The notes beneath the pieces are model-generated. The model did no database searches. It worked only from the letters and a program-made list of their open reading frames with translations, and had not been told where the DNA came from. Both the position numbers and the translations under genes were made by a program. Source: Pseudomonas fluorescens (GTDB taxonomy: Bacteria > Pseudomonadota > Gammaproteobacteria > Pseudomonadales > Pseudomonadaceae). From it: a stretch of DNA of 64,000 bases. Location of the stretch: NCBI RefSeq assembly GCF_902497855.1, contig NZ_CABVHU010000020.1:1-64000 (forward strand). The letters run 5' to 3'. Positions 1 to 8,767 of the stretch are shown here, piece by piece; position 1 is the stretch's first letter; every line of letters starts with the position of its first letter.

Positions 1-650
1 ACGGCAAAAACATCCTGCCGCGCGTTGCCGCCCAGCTGGACGTTGACCAGATCTCCGAGATCATCTCGGTAGAAAGCGCCGATACCTTCAAGCGCCCGAT
101 CTACGCCGGTAACGCCATTGCTACCGTTCAGTCCAGCGCTGCGGTGAAAGTCATCACCGTGCGCGCCACCGGTTTCGACCCGGTGGCTGCTGTTGGTGGT
201 TCGGCATCGGTCGAAGCCGTTGCGGCTGCCCACGACGCTGGCATTTCCAGCTTCGTCTTTGAGACGCTGGCCAAGTCCGATCGTCCGGAACTGACCGCCG
301 CCAGGATCGTCGTTTCCGGCGGTCGCGGCCTGCAGAACGGCGACAACTTCAAACACCTGTACGCCCTGGCCGACAAGCTGGGCGCAGCCGTCGGCGCTTC
401 CCGCGCCGCGGTCGACGCAGGTTTCGTCCCCAACGACATGCAGGTCGGTCAGACCGGCAAGATCGTCGCGCCCCAGCTGTACATCGCGGTCGGTATCTCC
501 GGCGCGATCCAGCACCTGGCCGGCATGAAAGACTCCAAAGTGATCGTGGCAATCAACAAGGACGAAGAAGCGCCGATCTTCCAGGTGGCCGATTATGGCC
601 TGGTGGCCGACTTGTTCGAGGCATTGCCGCAACTTCAGTCTTCGTTGTAA
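1..650 (+). CDS. etfA: Electron transfer flavoprotein subunit alpha, 3' part
   Basis: EtfA pairs with EtfB to carry electrons from acyl-CoA and other flavin dehydrogenases to ETF:ubiquinone oxidoreductase. The window opens inside the gene (first whole codon at 3), so the N-terminal domain is missing. What is visible is the FAD-binding domain: SGGRGL, GASRAAVDAG, GQTGKIVAP and ISGAIQHLAGM in the family order. EtfB should lie just upstream, outside the window. A weak hairpin (704-725) follows the stop without a T run. The family call is secure and nothing looks odd. Confidence 0.97.
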   Translation, partial: GKNILPRVAAQLDVDQISEIISVESADTFKRPIYAGNAIATVQSSAAVKVITVRATGFDPVAAVGGSASVEAVAAAHDAGISSFVFETLAKSDRPELTAARIVVSGGRGLQNGDNFKHLYALADKLGAAVGASRAAVDAGFVPNDMQVGQTGKIVAPQLYIAVGISGAIQHLAGMKDSKVIVAINKDEEAPIFQVADYGLVADLFEALPQLQSSL

Positions 651-783
651 GCGATGAAGGAACATTAGTTAAACAATGATTTAAACGTTGTCAGTGAATC
701 GACGCGGCATGTTTTCAAACGTGCCGTGATCGAAGGGTTGTGCGCTCAAGACTCATATCAATAACAACAGAGGTCGCCACAAA

Positions 784-2142
784 ATGTATAACGCTCATTC
801 GCGCGGGAGGCTTTCCTGCGCCCTGATTACAGGTTTTATCGCTACCGGCTCAGCGTTCTCAATGTCTGGCCAGGCCATCGCCGCCGGGCCTTTCGACCCC
901 GATGCAGCGGGTATGACAGGTGATTGGGGGGGCACACGCAGCGAACTTTTGCAGAAGGGTTATGACTTCACCCTCGATTATGTCGGGGAGCTGGGTTACA
1001 ACGCCCGCGGCGGTTATGACCAGGATCGAACGGCACGCTGGAGTGGGCAGTTCACCTTGGGCGCGAAACTGGACCTGGAGAAGATTTTCGGTTGGCACGA
1101 CGCGACCTTCAAGTTGGCCATCACCGAACGGGAAGGTCGTAACATCACCAATGACCGCATCAGCGACCTGCGTGCGCCGATGTATTCCTCGACCCAGGAA
1201 GTCTGGGGAAGAGGGCAGACGTGGCGGTTGACGCAAATGTGGATCAGCCAGTCGTACCTCGACCAGAAACTCAACGTCAAATTCGGGCGTTTCGGCGAAG
1301 GCGAGGATTTCAACAGCTTTCCCTGCGACTTCCAGAACCTGGCGTTGTGCGGCTCGCAAATGGGCAACTGGGCGGGTAGCGGAATCTGGTTCAACTGGCC
1401 GATTTCGCAGTGGGCCGGGCGAGTCAAATATGAACTGGCACCGCAAGTGTTCGTGCAAGTGGGCGCTTACGAACACAACCCGTCGCTGCTGGAGGACAAC
1501 AATGGCTTCAAACTGAACTTGAGTGGCGGTGAGGGTTTGATCCTGCCGATCGAGCTGCTCTGGACGCCGACTGTGAACTCGCTACCTGGCGAGTATCGGG
1601 TTGGCGCCTATTACAGCACAGCCGATGCTGCCGACGTTGAAAGCCGTGAAGTGCCTGGTGATGTTTCCAGCGACCTGGTCTCACGCGACAGCAAATATGG
1701 TTACTGGCTGGTCGCGCAGCAGCAGGTCACCACGCATGACGGTGATCCCGCACGGGGTTTGTCGCTGTTCGCCAACGTCACGGTGCAGGATCGGGAAACC
1801 AGTCAGGTCGGGCATTTTATTCAGGCCGGCTTGACCTACAAAGGTCTGTTCGATGCCCGTCCCCAGGACGACCTCGGATTGGGTGTGGCGCGGGTCAGCA
1901 CCAACTCGCGTTATCGCAACAATCAAAAAGCCCTCAACCAGGCCAACAACCAGACGGACTATGACAACCCCGCCTATCAGCCGGTGCAAGGCAACGAGTA
2001 TGACGCCGAGTTGTACTATGGCGTGCATGCGACGAAGTGGTTGATCATTCGTCCCAATGTCCAGTACGTACGCCATCCGGGAGGCGTCAGCGAGGTGGAT
2101 AATGCCTGGGTGGCGGGGGTGAAAATCCAGAGCAGTTTTTAG
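784..2142 (+). CDS. oprB: Carbohydrate-selective outer-membrane porin, OprB family
   Basis: OprB porins let glucose and other sugars cross the outer membrane. The 452-residue product has a signal peptide (cleavage probably after GQAIAA near residue 34). It then carries the family start GMTGDWGGTRSELLQKGYDF, the core NSFPCDFQNLALCGSQMGNW, and a C-terminal strand ending in Phe (VAGVKIQSSF) as needed for barrel assembly. The gene stands alone: it follows etfA by 133 bases, and its likely terminator lies about 700 bases downstream behind a repeat array. Substrate range cannot be told from sequence. Confidence 0.93.
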   Translation: MYNAHSRGRLSCALITGFIATGSAFSMSGQAIAAGPFDPDAAGMTGDWGGTRSELLQKGYDFTLDYVGELGYNARGGYDQDRTARWSGQFTLGAKLDLEKIFGWHDATFKLAITEREGRNITNDRISDLRAPMYSSTQEVWGRGQTWRLTQMWISQSYLDQKLNVKFGRFGEGEDFNSFPCDFQNLALCGSQMGNWAGSGIWFNWPISQWAGRVKYELAPQVFVQVGAYEHNPSLLEDNNGFKLNLSGGEGLILPIELLWTPTVNSLPGEYRVGAYYSTADAADVESREVPGDVSSDLVSRDSKYGYWLVAQQQVTTHDGDPARGLSLFANVTVQDRETSQVGHFIQAGLTYKGLFDARPQDDLGLGVARVSTNSRYRNNQKALNQANNQTDYDNPAYQPVQGNEYDAELYYGVHATKWLIIRPNVQYVRHPGGVSEVDNAWVAGVKIQSSF

Positions 2143-2157
2143 CCCCATCGCCTTCGC

Positions 2158-2850
2158 TGCAGGAGCCGGCTTGCTGGCGAAGGCGTCTTCAAGGGCGGTG
2201 CAAGGCTCAAGGCCGCCTTCGCTGGCAAGCCAGCTCCTACATGATCAGATGTGTACCGATGGATTGTGCTCAATGCCGAACCCCTGTAGGAGCCGGCTTG
2301 CTGGCGAAGGCGTCTTCAAGGGCGGTGCAAGGCTCAAGGCCGCCTTCGCTGGCAAGCCAGCTCCTACATAATCAGATGTGTACCCATGGATTGTGCTCAA
2401 TGCCGAACCCCTGTAGGAGCCGGCTTGCTGGCGAAGGCGTCTTCAAGGGCGGTGCAAGGCTCAAGGCCGCCTTCGCTGGCAAGCCAGCTCCTACATGATC
2501 AGATGTGTACCGATGGATTGTGCTCAATGCCGAACCCCTGTAGGAGCCGGCTTGCTGGCGAAGGCGTCTTCAAGGGCGGTGCAAGGCTCAAGGCCGCCTT
2601 CGCTGGCAAGCCAGCTCCTACATAATCAGATGTGTACCCATGGATTGTGCTCAATGCCGAACCCCTGTAGGAGCCGGCTTGCTGGCGAAGGCGTCTTCAA
2701 GGGCGGTGCAAGGCTCAAGGCCGCCTTCGCTGGCAAGCCAGCTCCTACATGATCAGATGTGTACCGATGGATTGTGCTCAATGCCGAACCCCTGTAGGAG
2801 CCGGCTTGCTGGCGAAGGCGTCTTCAAGGGCGGTGCAAGGCTCAAGGCCC
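2158..2850. repeat. Tandem REPIN array, 127-bp unit, five full copies plus a half copy
   Basis: Units start at 2161, 2288, 2415, 2542, 2669 and 2796, exactly 127 bases apart. Each unit contains GTAGGAGCCGGCTTGCTGGC, a spacer, and the imperfect inverted arm GCTGGCAAGCCAGCTCCTAC, so each is a REP doublet (REPIN). The linker alternates between CATGATCAG..ACCGATGG and CATAATCAG..ACCCATGG, which gives a 254-bp higher-order period. The last copy stops after its left arm. Open frames through the array are an artefact of a unit of 127 bases (not a multiple of three) with few stops. Confidence 0.95.
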
Positions 2851-2860
2851 CATGCATTAA

Positions 2861-2888
2861 AGCCACGACACCAGGTCGTGGCTTTTTT
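2861..2888 (+). terminator. Rho-independent terminator, probably of oprB
   Basis: The stem AGCCACGA pairs with TCGTGGCT across a 7-base loop and runs into six T on the plus strand. The minus-strand version has only a short T run, so it best serves the rightward oprB transcript, which is now separated from it by the REPIN array. Confidence 0.8.
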
Positions 2889-2894
2889 CAGTCA

Positions 2895-3911
2895 TCAGTG
2901 CGGGGTCGGCGCGTCTTCCCTCAGTAACCCTTTATGCTTGAGTTCCGCCCAGAACTCGACGGGAATCGGGTGACTGAACCATTCAAGATTCTTCTCCAGT
3001 TGTTCCGGCGTCCGGGTACCGGCGACGAATGAAGGAATAGCCGGGTGAGCCACCACAAATTGCATGGCGGCGGCCGGTAGAGGCACGCCATACGCTTTGC
3101 ATACCCCTTCGATTGCACGAACCCGCTCCAGGATCGGGGCAGGAGCCGGGGCATAGTTATATCGGGCGCCCTCGATGGCGCCAGTGGCCAATATGCCTGA
3201 ATTGAATCCGCCTCCGATCAGAACGGCGGCACCCCGTTCCTCGCACAGGGGCAAGAACTCATCGAGTGAGTCCTGCTCAAGCAGCGTGTAGCGACCGGCC
3301 AGCAGAAAGCAGTCGAAATCCCGCTGTTTCAGGGCTTCATGGCAGACTTGCCATTCGTTGACCCCAACACCAATGGCCTTGACCACCCCTTCGTCGCGCA
3401 ACTGTGAAAGGGCGCGCCAGGCGCCGTCCATGGCTTGCTTGAAGACCTCGGGTTGCTCCGATCCACGCGTAAACACGTCGATGTCGTGGATGAAGCAAAT
3501 GTCTATCCGCTCCAGCGCCAATCTCTGCAGAGAGTCTTCGAACGAGCGCATGGTGCCGTCATAGCTGTAGTCGAAGGTCATTTCGTTCGGGGCCGCGTTG
3601 CTCCAGGGACTGAAGTCGATTTGCGAACGCGGCTTGGCCTTGAGAACGCGTCCGACCTTGGAGGAGATCACGAACTCATCGCGATTCTTCCAGCGCAATG
3701 AATGTCCCGTGCGCAGTTCGGCCAGACCGTGTCCATACATGGGGGCTGTGTCGAAGAGGCGGACTCCACCCTCCCAGGCGCGCTGGAACATGGCATCGGA
3801 GGTGGCTTCGTCGGTGGGACGAAACAGGTTGCCGACGGGGGAGGTTCCAAAGGCAAATCGGGTCACATCCAGGTTCACTCGGCCGAGTTTTGTTTTTGTA
3901 GACGGCTGCAT
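2895..3911 (-). CDS. Aldo/keto reductase (D-threo-aldose/L-fucose dehydrogenase-like)
   Basis: This is a 338-residue NAD(P)-dependent oxidoreductase of the aldo/keto reductase superfamily. The catalytic tetrad is visible: Asp54 and Tyr59 in FDTAPMYGHG, Lys85 in ISSKVGR and His in FIHDID. The motif GVGVNEWQVCHEAL and the C-terminal VAGTRTPEQLEKNL match the subgroup of L-fucose and D-threo-aldose 1-dehydrogenases and pyridoxal dehydrogenases. The substrate is therefore a sugar or small aldehyde, not assignable more closely. It reads leftward behind the GlcG-like gene, 116 bases apart, and could share its transcript. Confidence 0.85.
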   Translation of the reverse strand: MQPSTKTKLGRVNLDVTRFAFGTSPVGNLFRPTDEATSDAMFQRAWEGGVRLFDTAPMYGHGLAELRTGHSLRWKNRDEFVISSKVGRVLKAKPRSQIDFSPWSNAAPNEMTFDYSYDGTMRSFEDSLQRLALERIDICFIHDIDVFTRGSEQPEVFKQAMDGAWRALSQLRDEGVVKAIGVGVNEWQVCHEALKQRDFDCFLLAGRYTLLEQDSLDEFLPLCEERGAAVLIGGGFNSGILATGAIEGARYNYAPAPAPILERVRAIEGVCKAYGVPLPAAAMQFVVAHPAIPSFVAGTRTPEQLEKNLEWFSHPIPVEFWAELKHKGLLREDAPTPH

Positions 3912-4027
3912 GAGTTACTCCTCAAGTAGATAACGGTTTGAAGTTGATGGTGGCCAACGCACTGGCATTGGCCACCTGCAATCCTTGGTGAATTCTTGTA
4001 CCGAAGATGACTATCGCTTCAGTGGAC

Positions 4028-4417
4028 TCAGGGGCGACCGGCTCGCAGGGCAATGTCCTGGTCCGTCTCGACCGTCGCACCCGAGATCCCCAGTCCACCT
4101 ATGACCTTGCCGTGGGCGTCGCGCAGGACAATGCCGCCGCCGAAGCTGATCAGCCCGCCATTGGTGCCCTCCAGGCTGTAAATATCACCGCCTGGCTGAG
4201 CCCGCGCACCAATTTCAGCGCTGTCGGTACGAAACAGCGCCGCGGTGCGGGCTTTCTTGATCGCGACCTCTATTGCGCCGGGTATGGCGTCATCCATCCG
4301 CAGGAAGGCCCGAAGCAGGCCCGATTCATCGACCACGCTGATGCAGATTGCGAAACCTTGCTCGTTCGCCAGCGCTATCGCGCGGCTTACAATTTCCCGG
4401 GACTGTTGATCCAGCAT
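4028..4417 (-). CDS. GlcG/HbpS family heme-binding-like protein
   Basis: This small 129-residue protein belongs to the GlcG/HbpS family (former DUF336). Family hallmarks are the N-terminal helix LAIANEQG-type segment, the KKARTAALFRT block, the GGGI turn (SFGGGIVLRD) and the C-terminal GGLGISGATVETDQDIA. HbpS in Streptomyces binds heme, but the role of GlcG in proteobacteria is unsettled; such genes often sit next to catabolic dehydrogenases. No signal peptide is evident. It lies between the aldo/keto reductase and the broken LysR gene, all on the minus strand. Confidence 0.85.
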   Translation of the reverse strand: MLDQQSREIVSRAIALANEQGFAICISVVDESGLLRAFLRMDDAIPGAIEVAIKKARTAALFRTDSAEIGARAQPGGDIYSLEGTNGGLISFGGGIVLRDAHGKVIGGLGISGATVETDQDIALRAGRP

Positions 4418-4558
4418 GTCTGGCTCCTTGATGTGAAAGGTTAGGAGTCCTGATCATCCGGGGGCTTGGTGCTGGCGTGAAGGTGGTAGAGGCGGTTGGG
4501 AGGGAAAGTTTGATGATGTCGAATATTCAGCCCGTCGAGCCGCTTGAATGGGGTCCAT

Positions 4559-5460
4559 TCAATCGGAGAACAACTCAAACATCAGCTGACGCAACCAACG
4601 ATTGGCCGGGTCCTTGTTGTATCGCGTGTGCCAGAACAGATTGATCTCGATGTTCGGCAACTCCATGGGCGGCGCAAGTACAGCGAGTCCGAAGGGTTGT
4701 TCACAACTGAGGGCGAATCGTTCGGGCACTGTCGCCAGCAGATCCGTGCGTTGAAGTATGTGGCCTATCGCGACGAAATGCGGCACCTCCAACCGTATGT
4801 TTCGCTCGATGCCTTCACGTGCGAGGAAGGTATCAACGACGCCGTGTCCGGTGTTCGCCGCTACAACACGAACGTGGTCATAGCTGCAAAAGCGCTCGAG
4901 CGTCAGCGGTTCCCGGGTGGCTGGATGGCCCTTACGGCACAGGCAGACGTAGCGATGATGGAACAGGCGCTGTTGAAAAAAGCCCGCCTGCAGGTGAGGA
5001 AGCAACCCGACCGCAAGATCGATCGCGCCGTTCTGCAGACCTTCGGCCAGGGAATCGGTGTTGTGCGCAGCGTACTGATCGAGCAACCCGGAGCGCGTTC
5101 AGCCAGGGCATCCATCAGCCGCGGCATGAAGTAGATTTCACCAATGTCCGTCATCGCCATGGTGAATCTGCGATTGCAATTGAGCGGGTCAAACGTGTCC
5201 TGTCGACTGAGCGCATCGCGTAACGTCTGAATGGCTAGCGCAACCGGCTCGGCCAGTTGCCGGGCATAGGGGGTGGGTTCCATTCCCTGGTAGGTGCGCA
5301 CGAAAAGCTCGTCGTTCAAGGTGGTGCGCAACCGCTTGAGCGCGTTGCTCACCGCTGGCTGGGTCAGTTCAAGATTATCCGCCGCAGTCGAGACCCTTCG
5401 GTCGATCAGCAGTTGGTTGAATACCAAAAGAAGATTGAGATCCAGCTCCCGTAATTCCAT
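4559..5460 (-). pseudogene. NahR-type LysR activator with a one-base frameshift
   Basis: The N-terminal helix-turn-helix half (MELRELDLNLLLVFNQLL, TQPAVSNALKRLR) reads in one frame, and the effector half (LQNGAIDLAVGLLPHLQAGF, REPLTLERFCSYDHVRV, RQLMFELFSD) reads in another. Both match NahR, the salicylate-responsive activator of naphthalene/salicylate operons, along their length. Compared with NahR spacing, one base is missing near 5064-5066, between STLR and NTDSL. The start at 5460 has a GAGG site; MSQPARGV at 5484 is an alternative. The gene diverges from the aromatic-acid carrier and salicylate hydroxylase genes it would be expected to control. A sequencing error at this site cannot be excluded. 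Confidence 0.88.
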
Positions 5461-5623
5461 AACGCCTCGTGCAGGTTGGCTCATGCCAGGGCAATAAACC
5501 CATTGCCCGACGTTGGGTCTGCACCGCTCTGAAAGGGCCGCTGCAAGAGCCGCAAGCCTATCAACTGCCATAGCGTCGCGTCCATCGCAACGGCTGCGCG
5601 GCTTTTGCTCGTGCCTGAGCTGT

Positions 5624-5638
5624 ATTCACACTCGAAAT
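5624..5638 (+). promoter_or_regulatory. Possible NahR-like site between regulator and carrier
   Basis: ATTCACACTCGAAAT partly resembles the NahR consensus ATTCACGCTNNTGAT: the left half is good, the right half poor. It lies in the 365-base divergent interval between the nahR-like gene and the carrier, where an activator site is expected. No other strong signal was recognised there. Confidence 0.3.
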
Positions 5639-5825
5639 AACAGGTATGTGGATCACTGCATTTATCACGCTTGACGCCTTGGCCATGATCGCTGCAATGC
5701 CCAGATCCTGAACGGTTTACGTCACGCAAGAACGACACGTACACCGATCAGCCCGTTGGGCACCGTGCAACCTCCGCAGGCCTGCGAACCTGCGGCTCTA
5801 TAACAATGACAAAAAGAGCGATGCC

Positions 5826-7163
5826 ATGCGTACGATCGATGTATCAGCCCTGATTGACGGGGCACGTTTCAATGCCTTCCACGCGCGCGTACTGTTCTGG
5901 TGCGCGCTGATTATCATCTTCGACGGCTATGACCTGGTCATCTATGGCGTTGTGTTGCCCTCACTGATGGCCGAGTGGGGCCTGAGCTCATTGCAAGCTG
6001 GAGCCTTGGGTAGCTGTGCGCTGGTGGGCATGATGTTGGGTGCGCTGTTTTTCGGATCATTGTCCGACCGGATAGGCCGACGTAAAACCATCATGATTTG
6101 CGTCACCCTGTTCAGCGGGGTTACAGCGCTCAACGGCCTGGCGCAGAGCCCGGAGACGTTTGCGCTGTGCCGGTTTGTGGCCGGCCTGGGTATCGGCGGG
6201 GTCATGCCGAACGTTGTCGCGTTGATGAACGAGTACGCACCCAAGCGGTCGCGCAGTACCCTGGTTGCCCTCATGTTCAGTGGCTACTCGTTAGGGGGGA
6301 TGTTGTCTGCCGGCCTGGGGATGGTGCTGATCCCCCTGTGGGGCTGGCAAGCGGTGTTCTATGTGGCCTTGATTCCGCTGTTGGCATTGCCATTTCTGAT
6401 ACGCCAGTTGCCCGAGTCGATGGATTTCCTCCTGCGCACCGGGCAGACGAGCAAGGCTCAGTCGCTATTGTCGCAGGCCGTACCGGGTTATGTGCCAGGC
6501 GCAAACGACCAGTTGAACCGCATCGCCGCCAAAGGCTCGAACGTGTCGATTTCACAGCTATTCCGGGAGGGACGCAAGTTGAGCACCTTCATGCTCTGGC
6601 TGGCGTTTTTCTGTTGCCTGCTGATGGTCTATGCACTGAGCTCCTGGTTGCCAAAACTCATGAGCGCCGCAGGGTACGGATTGAACTCGAGCCTGGCGTT
6701 TCTGGTGGCGCTGAACCTGGGTGCGATCATCGGCGCGGTAGCCGGCGGTTGGCTGGGCGATCGAATCGGCATTGGCAAGGTCTTGTTCGTCTTCTTCTGC
6801 TGCGGGGCGTTGGCCCTGAGTCTGCTTGCGCTCAAGGCGCCATTGCCCGTGCTCTATTTGCTCATTGCCGTCGCCGGTGCGTGCACCATAGGCACGCAAA
6901 TCCTGGCCAACGCCTGTACCGTCCAGTATTACCCGCCGCAGATACGGGCTACCGGCCTCGGTTGGGCGATGGGCGTGGGTCGCACCGGTGCAATCATTGG
7001 TCCGTTGCTGGGCGGCGCCTTGCATGCCTCTTCGCTGCCGTTACAGGCCAGCTTCCTCATCTTCGCCATTCCGGGATTGGTCGGGGCCATAGCCATTCTG
7101 GTCTTTCTGATCCAAAACGCATCGAGCCGTCAGGGCTCAGCTTCCAGCCAATATTCACATTGA
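5826..7163 (+). CDS. MFS transporter, aromatic acid:H+ symporter family
   Basis: This is a 445-residue twelve-helix carrier of the AAHS family (BenK/PcaK type). The first helix has the family acidic motif FDGYDLVIYG. The loop 2-3 signature is GSLSDRIGRRK, and the GWLGDRIGIGK repeat lies in the second half. A central loop (about residues 200-240) is hydrophilic. It stands 95 bases before salicylate hydroxylase on the same strand, so salicylate or a close hydroxybenzoate is the probable substrate (inference). The stop codon lies inside a NahR-like box. Confidence 0.9.
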   Translation: MRTIDVSALIDGARFNAFHARVLFWCALIIIFDGYDLVIYGVVLPSLMAEWGLSSLQAGALGSCALVGMMLGALFFGSLSDRIGRRKTIMICVTLFSGVTALNGLAQSPETFALCRFVAGLGIGGVMPNVVALMNEYAPKRSRSTLVALMFSGYSLGGMLSAGLGMVLIPLWGWQAVFYVALIPLLALPFLIRQLPESMDFLLRTGQTSKAQSLLSQAVPGYVPGANDQLNRIAAKGSNVSISQLFREGRKLSTFMLWLAFFCCLLMVYALSSWLPKLMSAAGYGLNSSLAFLVALNLGAIIGAVAGGWLGDRIGIGKVLFVFFCCGALALSLLALKAPLPVLYLLIAVAGACTIGTQILANACTVQYYPPQIRATGLGWAMGVGRTGAIIGPLLGGALHASSLPLQASFLIFAIPGLVGAIAILVFLIQNASSRQGSASSQYSH

Positions 7164-7167
7164 TGAT
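7153..7167 (+). promoter_or_regulatory. NahR-type operator upstream of salicylate hydroxylase
   Basis: ATTCACATTGATGAT matches 13 of 15 positions of the published NahR consensus ATTCACGCTNNTGAT, counting the two free positions as matches. It overlaps the TGA of the carrier gene (7161-7163) and ends 91 bases before the hydroxylase start, which fits an activator site for an internal promoter. Confidence 0.6.
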
Positions 7168-7258
7168 GCTATGTATTGGAGTTGCGGTATTTATCAATAG
7201 CACTCAGCTGGCGATGATCAGTAACTCCAATAACAAACAGCCACATGGGTACCTTGCT

Positions 7259-8542
7259 ATGCATTCTTCTCACTCTACCTTGCACATCGGTATTGTCGGC
7301 GGTGGTATCGCCGGCGTTGCCCTGGCCCTGGATCTGTGCCGCCACTCCCATCTCAGCGTGCAGTTGTTCGAAGCGGCATCGGCCTTTGGCGAGGTCGGCG
7401 CAGGTGTCTCCTTCGGCGCCAATGCCGTTCGCGCCATCGCCGGTCTGGGCATTGCCGAACCCTATCGGCAGATCGCCGACCGCACGCTTGATCCATGGCA
7501 GGATATCTGGTTCGAATGGCGCCGTGGCGAGGATGCCGGCTACCTTGGCGCCAGCCTGGCCGAAGGGGTAGGGCAGTCTTCGGTGCACCGTGCGGATTTT
7601 CTCGACGCGTTGGCCAGCCAACTGCCGGAGGGCATCGCACAATTCGGCAAGCGCGCGGTTAGCGTCGAGCAGGATGACCAACAGGCCCGCGTGGTGTTCA
7701 CCGATGGCAGCGAACATCGTTGCGATCTGCTGATCGCTGCTGACGGCATCAAGTCTTCGATTCGTGATCATGTTCTTCAAGGCCTGGGCCACCCCCTGGC
7801 GGCACCCCGCTTCAGCGGTACCTGTGCCTACCGCGGGATGATCGACAGTCAACAGTTGCGTGCGACCTACCGGGCCCGGGGTGTCGATGAGCACCTGGTC
7901 GACGTGCCGCAGATGTACTTGGGACGTGATGCCCACATCCTCACATTCCCGATCAAACAAGGTCGACTGATCAACGTAGTGGCCTTCACTTCCGACCGCA
8001 GTCGGCCTGACCCGACCTGGCCGAGTGATTCCCCATGGGTTCGCAATGCCACCCAGGAAGAGATGCTGGCTGCCTTCACCGACTGGGGTGATGCCGCGCG
8101 TGTGCTGCTCGAATGCATTGCGTCACCCACCCTTTGGGCGCTGCATGAGCTCGAAGAGCTGCCAGGTTACGTACACGGCCGCGTAGGGCTGATCGGCGAT
8201 GCGGCCCACGCGATGTTGCCACATCAGGGGGCCGGCGCAGGACAGGGCCTGGAAGACGCCTGGCTCCTGGCCCGTTTGCTGGCTGACCCGCAAGTGCTGG
8301 CGAGCCGGCCACAGGCTGTGCTGGAGGCCTATGACGCCATCCGCCGGCCACGGGCCTGTCGTGTGCAGCGCACATCCTGGGAAGCCGGCGAACTGTATGA
8401 AATGCGCGATCCTGTTGTCGCCGACAACGAGCTGATGCTGGGTAAAACCCTCGCGGAGCGTTTCGAATGGCTGTGGGATCACGACATGCAGTCCGACCTG
8501 CAAGAGGCTCGCAATCAACTGGGCTGGAAAGCACTTGCCTAG
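7259..8542 (+). CDS. nahG: Salicylate hydroxylase (salicylate 1-monooxygenase)
   Basis: This FAD- and NADH-dependent enzyme decarboxylates and hydroxylates salicylate to catechol. The 427-residue product follows NahG closely: IGIVGGGIAGVALALDLC (FAD dinucleotide fold), FEAASAFGEVGAGVSFG, GVGQSSVHRADF, CDLLIAADGIKSS, FSGTCAYRGM, VDVPQMYLG, and the second FAD motif LIGDAAHAMLPHQGAGAGQG. The ATG at 7259 puts nine residues before IGIVGG as in NahG; an ATG at 7214 is possible but extends the protein unusually. The open frame continues far upstream inside the carrier gene, which is a GC-rich artefact. Catechol-cleaving genes are not present here. Confidence 0.95.
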   Translation: MHSSHSTLHIGIVGGGIAGVALALDLCRHSHLSVQLFEAASAFGEVGAGVSFGANAVRAIAGLGIAEPYRQIADRTLDPWQDIWFEWRRGEDAGYLGASLAEGVGQSSVHRADFLDALASQLPEGIAQFGKRAVSVEQDDQQARVVFTDGSEHRCDLLIAADGIKSSIRDHVLQGLGHPLAAPRFSGTCAYRGMIDSQQLRATYRARGVDEHLVDVPQMYLGRDAHILTFPIKQGRLINVVAFTSDRSRPDPTWPSDSPWVRNATQEEMLAAFTDWGDAARVLLECIASPTLWALHELEELPGYVHGRVGLIGDAAHAMLPHQGAGAGQGLEDAWLLARLLADPQVLASRPQAVLEAYDAIRRPRACRVQRTSWEAGELYEMRDPVVADNELMLGKTLAERFEWLWDHDMQSDLQEARNQLGWKALA

Positions 8543-8719
8543 GGCTTGAACCGGCATGCATGAGGCAGACGTGCAGCTAATGCACCTTCCTGCGCAGTTC
8601 TCGGACTTTGCCTACAACGTAACGGGATTCACCTGCTATCCGGGGGGGATGGAAAGGAGACAGTGGCACAAAGGGGCACGCACCAGGATTGACTCGTGAC
8701 CCACAAAGGAAGAAGAAGC

Positions 8720-8767
8720 ATGCCCCCACAGTCTTTTAATCAAGCCAGTGAGTGGGGGGCTGGCTAA
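8720..8767 (+). other. Fifteen-codon frame with a good ribosome site, probable gene remnant
   Basis: AAGGAAGAAGAAGC precedes an ATG that opens MPPQSFNQASEWGAG and then stops at 8765-8767. The strong ribosome site and protein-like start suggest the first codons of a lost gene cut off where the convergent EamA gene ends (8764). A leader peptide is a less likely reading. The rest of 8543-8719 shows nothing recognisable. Confidence 0.3.

Noticed and set aside
2158..2850. CRISPR-like array
   Set aside because: Units are 127 bp and uniform throughout, without unique spacers; each is a REP doublet.
2171..2973. Several overlapping short frames in the REPIN array
   Set aside because: They repeat with the 127-bp unit in shifting frames and encode only translated REP palindromes.
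6098..7258. Open frame fused upstream of salicylate hydroxylase (814 codons in all)
   Set aside because: It runs out of frame through the MFS gene, whose own frame has clear family motifs. The hydroxylase starts at 7259 as in NahG.
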